From Podochytrium sp. JEL0797 (Eukaryota > Chytridiomycota > Chytridiomycetes > Chytridiales > Chytriomycetaceae), in assembly GCA_027596195.1 (NCBI GenBank), contig JADGJG010000295.1:1-25138 (forward strand): a DNA stretch of 25,138 bases. The letters run 5' to 3'. The notes under the pieces are model-generated. The model saw nothing but the letters and a program-made list of their open reading frames with translations. It searched no databases and was not told where the DNA came from. Made by a program: the position numbers and the translations under genes. Below are positions 9,391 through 16,033 of the stretch, in pieces; position 1 is the stretch's first letter, and every line of letters starts with the position of its first letter.

Positions 9391-10227
9391 ATGAACCCCG
9401 CAAGCACCACCTCCTCTGACGATCTCAACACCCTCCGCAACCGCATCGCTCACCTCGAACACGCGAATGCGCTGCCGACCCAGAAAGCCGACACCCTCCA
9501 AGCCGAGAACCATGCCCTGCGATCCACCCACCCCGCCTGCCAGCAATCCTCCACAAGCTCATCCACGAGCTCAACTCCGGAGCCTCACACAGGAAGAATA
9601 CCATCCCGCCGCCTCAACCTCCCCTGCGACTCACGTTCAAGCGTCCCAGTCCACGCGTTAAGAGTTCCCCCGCAGATTCAGAGGACGAATCGAGCGACGA
9701 GAGCTTGATGGAAGTGGTTGTCGATTTGTCCAATGATTCAGAAGACGAACTTGACGAGGAAGAAGGGGAATTGGTGGAGAGCGGTGAGGATAGCAGTGAG
9801 GATTCCACTCACAAGGGTTCGTGTTATTTTTACTTAGCATATTTTCCCTTCCCAGTCCATCTAAAACATTCACATACATTCCACGTTCTCTCAAAACAAC
9901 AGGAGGATTCGGATCACAACGAAACATTCACGAGTGGTTCCAAGGCGGCGGTCCAACTTCCACTTGCATCTCTCGAACCTTCGGCATCTCCACCATCGGA
10001 CGCGACAAGCCTTGACACAACCGACGCGCAATCCACGCGACACTTCGGGCGAGATCATGCAAGGCATTCACCAAGGTGTTGGTGCGTTTTTGCAGGAGTT
10101 CAAGGCGTTGTGTGGAAGTGGTGGCGAGTTTAAAATTCCGCTTGAGATGGTGGATTTGTTTGCTCGATGGTTTTATCCCGTGTTGAAGAGAGTGTTGCCG
10201 GGGTTGGAAGTGAGAGAGTGGAGTTGA
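9391..10227 (+). pseudogene. psiC: decayed copy of gene C
   Basis: It starts like gene C (MNPASTTSSDDLNTLRNRIA against MNPASTTTSEDQSSLRNRIA) but shifts frame in the Ser-rich region and meets a stop at 9659-9661. The acidic block and the intron donor region are kept up to about 9830. The sequence then jumps from the C intron-1 acceptor straight to the segment matching gene C at about 13373, losing some 1.4 kb with all W-IP modules. A second deletion of about 75 bp (near 10036) and a third of 18 bp (near 10093) break the C-terminal module, whose remainder ends in the family REW motif at 10225-10227. No continuous frame remains, so loss of function is clear unless a short fragment is expressed. 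Confidence 0.85.
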
Positions 10228-10457
10228 GACAAGGCCTTTTTGCAGCTTTCTTGCATTCATTTTTGCGTGGATGTCAAGGTCGTTTTGCAGTCTACTTTCA
10301 GTGTCTTCCAACAAAGAACAGAAAAGATGTTTTCACCTCAATTCTTCGTTTTCTTCTTCCATTATTCGCGCACAAGCAAAAAAGAGCAGTCCTCAGTCCC
10401 ATTTTCTCTTGATTGTGCGAGCTCATGTGCTGACCATTTTCCTGCCATTTTCACGCG

Positions 10458-10726
10458 CTTGTTACTTGGATATTCTTCACGAGATGGTCTGCGACTATGG
10501 AAGTGCACCGGACCATGTCAAAAACGGGATTTTGGACGGGGCGAAGCTGTTTTTGCGCGCCTGCTTTGAGGATGAGGGGTCTGAAGGGAATTTGGCGGAT
10601 TATATTGTGGGTGGGAGTGTTTTGATTCCGAGGGAGATTGTAGGTGATTTTGCGAGTTGGGTGTTCCCTCAGTTGCAGGATCTGCTGCCGGGCATGGATG
10701 TGAGGGAATGGGTTGAGGGGGAGTAG
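10458..10726 (+). pseudogene. psiA: 3' fragment of a gene A copy carrying only the C-terminal module
   Basis: About 88 codons match the end of gene A (7153-7415) almost perfectly; from about 10525 on the DNA differs at only a handful of sites. Upstream, the match stops abruptly at TTGGATATTC and the sequence becomes the 3' flank of psiC, so the coiled coil, fingers and W-IP modules are gone. The remaining frame is intact through LPGMDVREWVEGE and its stop, and is open upstream to an ATG at 10271. A short chimeric protein holding just the C-terminal module (compare gene E) therefore cannot be excluded. Most likely it is a relic of cassette duplication. Confidence 0.75.
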
Positions 10727-10783
10727 GCTGTTTTCCTTGATTTTTGCTTGATTTTTCAAAAAAAAACCTTGAAAGCTTGCGAA

Positions 10784-11285
10784 ATGGAAACTCCCAGCTT
10801 CCTGGCCGATTACTGCAAGGCCTTGACATATCAAGTCAAAGGGCAGGAGAATTGCGTCACTCGCCGCCAGATCGGAGGAACTCGACGACTAAGCCCAGCA
10901 ACGCGCCAGTGACACGCCAGTAACACGTTTTTTAATTCAAACGGCACGTCAATGGGTGTACGGCCTCCAGCGAAATGAAAGGGGGAATCAGCCCCACAAC
11001 CATTCACCGCGAACCCCTCCAATTCACAGACTTCTGTACAACATGGTTCCCGAATACGCGCAAGTGTCTGACGAACTCAAAGACGCGATTCGAAACGGCG
11101 TGGGAATGTTTTTGAACGCCGTGTCCGAAGAGTATGGAATGGAGGCTTCGTTTCGCGTAGATCTTGGAAACGGATAGTCGACTTTTGTGGTTCCAGAGGA
11201 AATAGTGGATGATTTTGTGTGATGGGTATTCCCGGAGTTGCAGAGGATTTTGCCAAGCATGGAAGTGCGGGAGTGGGAGGGGTGA
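10784..11285 (+). pseudogene. psiB: internally deleted and stop-containing copy of gene B
   Basis: The first 22 codons equal gene B (METPSFLADYCKALTYQVKG). A 5-bp deletion then shifts the frame and a stop follows at 10889. Near 10905-10930 the sequence jumps to the part matching gene B from about 8895, removing roughly 1.26 kb with introns 1-3, the W-IP module and all complete fingers. The C-terminal module survives in outline (NMVPEYAQVSDELKDAIRNG) but has two in-frame stops relative to B: TAG where B has GAG (11175-11177) and TGA where B has GGA (near 11220). Three independent kinds of damage make this a clear pseudogene. Confidence 0.9.
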
Positions 11286-11431
11286 AGAGGCAATATTTGG
11301 AGCTTTACCAACAATTGAATGGATGAGCGATATTATGATCTGAATTATTTGTCAAATTTCCCTAATTGATGAAGGGGACTGGCCCGCCGAAGGAAAAAAT
11401 CAATCCAAAAAATTTGTCCACCCCCTCCGAC

Positions 11432-13784
11432 ATGAACCCCGCAAGCACCACCACCTCTGAAGACCAGAGCTCCCTCCGCAACCGCATCGCTCAACTCGAA
11501 CATGCGAATGCGCTGCTGACCCAGAAAGCCGGCACCCTCCAAGCTGAGAACAAAGCCCTGCGATCCGCCCACCCGGCCAGCCAGCAATCCTCCACACAGC
11601 ATATCTACGAGCTCAACTCCGGATCTTCGAACAACAAGAATACCATCCAACCGCCTCAACCTCCCCTGCGACTCACGTTCAAGCGTCCCAGTCCACTCGA
11701 TGAGAGTTCCCACGCAAATTCAGAGGACGAATCGAGCGACGAGAGTTTGATGGAAGCTGTTGTCGATTTTTCCAATGATTCGGACGACGAACGTGACGAG
11801 GAAGAAGGGGAGTTGGTGGAGAGCGGTGAGGATAGCAGTGAGGATTCCACTCACAAGGGTTCGTGTTATTTTTGGCATATTCTTTCCTTCCTTCTCTCTT
11901 CCCAGCCCATCTAAAACATTCGCATACATTCCACGTTCCCTCAAAACAACAGATGAATGCAAGGAGAATCAGTGGATTTCGGTGATTCGCACCAAATTCC
12001 CACACTTTCGCTCCACCAACGATACCCAAAAAGCGAGGCGCGAGATGGTCAAATTCTGCAAGAAATATCACCTGACCCGTGTGTTTGGCGGCAAAAAAGT
12101 TCCCGTGATTCCAGCACACCTCCACCCATTATTTCTCAAAGCGGTCGGGCCGTATTGTTCTCACGAGGGGAAGGCGGGGATTCTGCAAGATGGCGATGCC
12201 GGCGACGAGGCGAAGAAGCGTGGTTCGCTGCAGCGGAATTCCAATTATGACAAGGTCCAAGTTCCCGCTGAGACGCCAAAGGCGAATGCAGCAACAGAAA
12301 GCCGCCGCTGGACCGACATTGCTCGCTCCGCCAGTCTGATTTTCCGCAGTGAGCCAACCTGTCTCGTGTTCCAAACCGCCACACAAGCCGCTCATCGCTT
12401 CCGTGACGCGCACAACCTTGGCGACGGCAAAAGAGGCCAAACTTCTGCGTTCAAGGTTCCAGGTCATCTCGAGCCTCGGTTCTTGTCCGCCCTCAAGTTC
12501 TTCATGCGCAGCAAGGGACTGCTCGACAAAAACGATCGCGTTTTGGAATCGGCGCGGCACCCGAAATCTGTTTCCCCCCCAGCTCCCTTGCCGATCCAAC
12601 CAAAATCATCCCCTGCCAAAAGTCCAACCCCTTCCAACGAGTTCCGCTTCCCTCTCTCCCTCTTTAAACTCGCTGACGGCTCGAGCAACAGCCAGGAACG
12701 CGTTCCCTGGGATATTCTCCTCAAGCATCATTTCCCAGCGACTCTACCCACCCCGGCCCTGGCGAAACTCGTGCACATGTGGGCTCAAGAGCGTGGGGTT
12801 TCCATGTCGCGGTTCTCGCCGCGTCCCAAGGAGGATGTGGTTGCGATTCCAAAGATGTTGCGTGCTCAGTTTGTGAGAGAGATGCCGGGTTGGGTGGAGC
12901 AAGTAAATTGCGCTTCTTCGAGTGTTTCGATGGTGTCGGAGACCAAGAGAAAAGCGGTGCAGCAAAGCGAGGTCAAGGCGGTGCAAGACGCGTTGTTTGG
13001 GGGTGTGGTTGATTCCGAGGATGACGAGTCTGAGGAAACGTCGCGTGCGAGCTGCAAAAAGAGACGCATTGTTGTTTCGGATTCGGAGGATGACGACAGA
13101 CCTCCTTCTCGCTTCGCGAGTGGTTCCAGTTCCGATTCGCGTGAGGCGGTGGCACAGCATTCACCTCCGCCGTTTGAACCTCCACCATTGTTGGAACCGA
13201 TGAACCTTGATACAAACGACGCGCCCTCCGCCACTCTCGACTCGACACGCCCCTCCACTACACTCTTCCACAAAACGGTCCCCACCCATGCCTCCCTTTT
13301 GGATGACCTCGCCCGCGGCATCGACAACGACACGGAACTGTTTCTGGAGGATATTTTCTCCGATTTTGTGGAGGATTCGGACCACAGCGACACATTCACG
13401 AGTGGTTCCAAGGCGGCGGTCCAACTTCCACTTGCATCTCTCGAACCTTCGGAATCTCCACCATCGGACGCGACGAGCCTTGACACAACCGACGCGCAAT
13501 CCATGCAGATTCTCGACGCGGTACTCCCCGCCATCCCTTACAACGCCATTCTTTGCAAAATGGTTCCTGACCACGCGACACTTTCGGGCGAGATCATGCA
13601 AGGCATTCACCAAGGCGTTGGTGCGTTTTTGCAGGTTGTGTTGGAGCCGGACGAGTTCAAGGCGTTGTGTGGAAGTGGTGGCGGGTTTGAAATTCCGCAT
13701 GAGATGGTGGATTTGTTTGCTGGATGGTTCTATCCCGAGTTGAAGAGAGTGTTGCCGGGGTTGGAAGTGAGAGAATGGAGTTGA
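11432..13784 (+). CDS. Gene C: finger-less paralogue with three W-IP modules
   Basis: Two exons, 11432-11858 and 11953-13784, with a 94-nt phase-1 intron at the same place as intron 1 of A and B (donor GTTCGT is weak); 752 residues. Order: short coiled coil (about 12-45), Pro/Ser linker, very acidic Ser/Glu tract (about 97-140), W-IP module 1 (147-207, W150 and VIP at 194-196), module 2 (261-326), module 3 (393-456), a basic/acidic Ser-rich region with a KKRR patch followed by SDSEDDD, and the C-terminal module (672-752) ending in VREWS. No zinc finger is present, unlike A and B. A basic cluster suggests nuclear import. Sharing termini with A and B but not fingers, C could act as a partner or competitor of A/B through the shared coiled-coil or C-terminal parts; this is inference. 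It is convergent with gene D, with 123 bp between stops. Confidence 0.82.
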
Positions 13785-13907
13785 GTGAAGGTCTTCTTGC
13801 AGTGCTTTTTTGCGTGTATTTCTTCGAAGAACAGAAATGATGATTTCACCACAATTCTTGGTTTATTCTTCTTGCGATTGCGCGCAATAGCAGCAAAAGT
13901 GCCGTCT

Positions 13908-14978
13908 TCAATCCCGTTTTCTCTTCGCCGAGGATTCCCCGTTTTCGTGCGTACTCATATGCCTCACCAAATTCCCTCGTTTGTTATACCCCAAAGAGCA
14001 AATGGAGCAAATAAACCGCAAGTGCAGTCCGATGCGAGCATGCAGTTCGGCGTGTTTATTGAGATCATCCATCGTCTCGAACGCGTCCAAACATACGGTG
14101 CATTTGTGGGGAGTGGCAGTGTGTGTCGTTGCGTGAGCGAGGAGCTCCGATTCGGTAAGGAAGGGCGCATGGCACGTGTTGCACTTCCAAAGAGTATGTA
14201 CGCACGTGTGGGCGAGAAGCAAGTCGTTGTTGGCGAAGGATAGGGAACACTGGGGACATGTGAAGTGCTTGGTTTTCGTTGAATGCATGAGGCGTTTGTG
14301 GGCGGCAAGGCTGAAGGATTGTGTGAAGGAGGAGGGACACTCCGGGCATTGGTAAGTAGGGTGGGAGAAATGGGAAATGGTGACGTGGCTTCTTAGGGAA
14401 TGGGCGTTCACGTAGATTGCTGGGCACAGCAGGCATTCGAAGGTTTGGGTTTGACAGACTGCGGGGGATGGGTTTCCGGGATTCACCGTGCAGGTCTTTG
14501 CATGGCGCTGCATATGTGCATTGCGGGTGAAGGAGCGGTGGCATGAGGGGCATTCGGGCTTTGGCTTAGATTGCGTTGGCTTCGCTTTCGCAGGGTGACG
14601 TGGTTGGGTGAGAGCAGGGTCACTTGGCATCGTCATTGTATTGTCACTGGGCATAGTCGTTGGAGGTTGCGTACTAACGCCTGGCATCGTCGTTTTCCCC
14701 GAGGGCAGCAAGATCCTAATCTCCCTGGCCAAAGTCCTAGCCCCCCGAGGCAGAGAGGTCCTAGTCTCCCTATACAGAGAGGTCCTCGTGTTCGAGGGAG
14801 GCGCGAGGATGGGCGACTCTGGGGGCGTCTCGCTGCTGCCTTCGTTGCCATCGTCATCCGCTGCCTCCGCCGTCTCGCCCGACCCTTCGCCAGCCAGACC
14901 ATCCCCGCCTAGATCGTACGCTACCCAGTCAGACTTTCTGACAGGTCGCCGCTTGCGCAGAGGAGAGTGAGTCACCAT
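13908..14978 (-). CDS. Gene D: C2H2 zinc-finger protein with seven fingers
   Basis: Intronless, 356 residues from the ATG at 14978 (MVTHSPLRKRRPVRKS); the frame runs upstream of it but without another ATG. The N-terminus is basic (KRRPVRK, a likely nuclear signal), followed by acidic and Ser/Pro/Thr-rich disorder to about residue 160. The C-terminal half holds seven consecutive fingers with about 5-25 residue linkers: a first C2HC type (CPSCHRSF...HAKTC), then six C-x2-C-x12-H-x3/4-H fingers (CLLC...HVTISH, CPEC...HKRLMH, CPQC...HTCVH, CNTC...HATTH, CTVC...HAELH, CSIC...HMSTH), and a basic end (KRKRD). It is a classical DNA-binding array, probably a transcription factor. Its fingers differ from the C-x4-C type in A and B, so it is a neighbour and not a close paralogue. 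It points towards gene C. Confidence 0.88.
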   Translation of the reverse strand: MVTHSPLRKRRPVRKSDWVAYDLGGDGLAGEGSGETAEAADDDGNEGSSETPPESPILAPPSNTRTSLYRETRTSLPRGARTLAREIRILLPSGKTTMPGVSTQPPTTMPSDNTMTMPSDPALTQPRHPAKAKPTQSKPKPECPSCHRSFTRNAHMQRHAKTCTVNPGNPSPAVCQTQTFECLLCPAIYVNAHSLRSHVTISHFSHPTYQCPECPSSFTQSFSLAAHKRLMHSTKTKHFTCPQCSLSFANNDLLLAHTCVHTLWKCNTCHAPFLTESELLAHATTHTATPHKCTVCLDAFETMDDLNKHAELHARIGLHLRFICSICSLGYNKRGNLVRHMSTHENGESSAKRKRD

Positions 14979-15170
14979 ATTTTGGGCTGTTTTTTTTTGT
15001 TTTCCGGCTTCAAACTTCTGCAATCGCAACTTTCCGATATCTCTGCTGTTGATGTGACGCTAAATTTGAGGTCGACCTTACATCTATTTCATCAGAATAC
15101 GTCGACGTTTTAGGGATGACTGCCAAATCACAGCCGGCTGAGCTGGACTCTCTCACGTTAACCCCAATCT

Positions 15171-15944
15171 TTAATATTGAGTGGAATTGGATTGTCTCAA
15201 ACGAGTCGTCAATCTAAACTGCGGAAAGCAACGCGCCAGCTCTCCACGAATCCATTCTTCAAATTCCTCTAGATAATCAAATGGAATTCGCTCCAACTGA
15301 TCTCCCTCCATATCCATTGCAGAAGAGTCCTCGTCCCCCAACGCGGTCCTCACAAACTCATGCACCGTCAATCGCACAACTTGCTTCATCTCTTCACTGA
15401 TGCTTCGAAACCCTGGCGCGATTTTCTCGATTATTTCCGTGTACAAAACAGAATTTTGCAAGGAATCGTGCTCAAAGAACAGCGTCTGTGAATTCGAACG
15501 GCTTTCAATTGCGTCACGCAACGCGTCGCTGATGTGGGAATGTTTGGAATTGGGGGACACACTTGGTTGTTTTCTTTTGATGCCTGCAGTTTGTTTTGTG
15601 TCGCCGCCGATTTTGGTGGGTCCTGCGGGGTTTGGACCCGATGCTGCAGTTTGAAAGTTTAGGTGGATGATTGGTGTTGCTGAGTGGATGGAGCTGGCAG
15701 TATGCGGCTCCGAGTGAGAGGCCGCACCGGTCGAAAATGAAGATGGGAGGACGGGCGGTGCGTCCGGTTTTATGTGAGATGGTCCTTGTGCCATGTGTGG
15801 TATTTGGAGCTTTACTTTGATGGATGGGATGCTTTTTAGTGGTGACGAGCGAGATGCGGAATGGGTTGGGGCGTCTGGATGAAACGCGTCGGCACTGTTG
15901 GATCGCGGCAACGATTTCTTTAACTCGTTTCTCCCCATCATCAT
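15171..15944 (-). CDS. Gene E: small protein ending in the A/B/C C-terminal module
   Basis: Single exon of 257 residues; three ATGs in a row at 15944, 15941 and 15938, the first taken. Residues 1-140 are Ser/Pro/His-rich and look disordered, with a KRK patch. Residues about 168-250 align with the C-terminal modules of A, B and C: YTEIIEKIAPGF (compare YTDILHEMVPDY), a helix ending EFVRTAL (compare LFLRACF), RIPFDYLEEFEEWI (compare LIPREIVGDFASWV) and ELARCFPQFRL (compare QLQELLPGMDV). The REW end is not kept. There is no coiled coil, no finger and no W-IP module. It is a stand-alone version of the module, perhaps a regulator that pairs with A-C; that role is inferred. It sits 90 bp downstream of the protease stop on the same strand. 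The AT-rich TATATAA-like stretch right before the start is too close to be a normal TATA box. Confidence 0.72.
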   Translation of the reverse strand: MMMGRNELKKSLPRSNSADAFHPDAPTHSASRSSPLKSIPSIKVKLQIPHMAQGPSHIKPDAPPVLPSSFSTGAASHSEPHTASSIHSATPIIHLNFQTAASGPNPAGPTKIGGDTKQTAGIKRKQPSVSPNSKHSHISDALRDAIESRSNSQTLFFEHDSLQNSVLYTEIIEKIAPGFRSISEEMKQVVRLTVHEFVRTALGDEDSSAMDMEGDQLERIPFDYLEEFEEWIRGELARCFPQFRLTTRLRQSNSTQY

Positions 15945-16033
15945 TTTTTATATAACAAAATGCATTCCGCAAAACAAAAACAAAACCAACTTGTGCAAAA
16001 CAACCCCATACCCCCCGAAACAAAACCTCTTCC

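Larger units (their letters stand above)
7143..10425 (+). repeat. First copy of the A(3' end)-B-C cassette duplication
   Basis: From the 3' end of gene A through gene B and psiC, including the 3' flank of psiC, this segment is collinear with 10458-13930. Matching parts include the A-B spacer with its poly-A tract and the B start, the B-C spacer (shared AATTTCCCTAATTGATGAAG) and the C 3' flank (shared AAGAACAGAAA and ATTTCACC-like blocks). Outer limits are approximate because they were read by eye. Confidence 0.75.
10458..13930 (+). repeat. Second copy of the A(3' end)-B-C cassette duplication
   Basis: Collinear with 7143-10425: psiA, then a spacer of the same sequence, psiB, a similar B-C spacer, gene C and its 3' flank. 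Decay is complementary: B is intact only in the first copy and C only in the second. The A part of the second copy is just the 3' end, either because the duplication began there or because the rest was deleted. Limits are approximate. Confidence 0.75.

Noticed and set aside
10240..10457. Plus-strand open frames in the psiC 3' flank
   Set aside because: The sequence matches the untranslated 3' flank of gene C and codes for Phe/Ser-rich low complexity; only the downstream REW part is homologous to protein.
4289..13784. Genes A-C as transposon-encoded proteins
   Set aside because: No terminal inverted repeats, target-site duplications or recognisable transposase, integrase or reverse-transcriptase motifs were seen, and the genes have conserved introns; segmental duplication explains the repeats.
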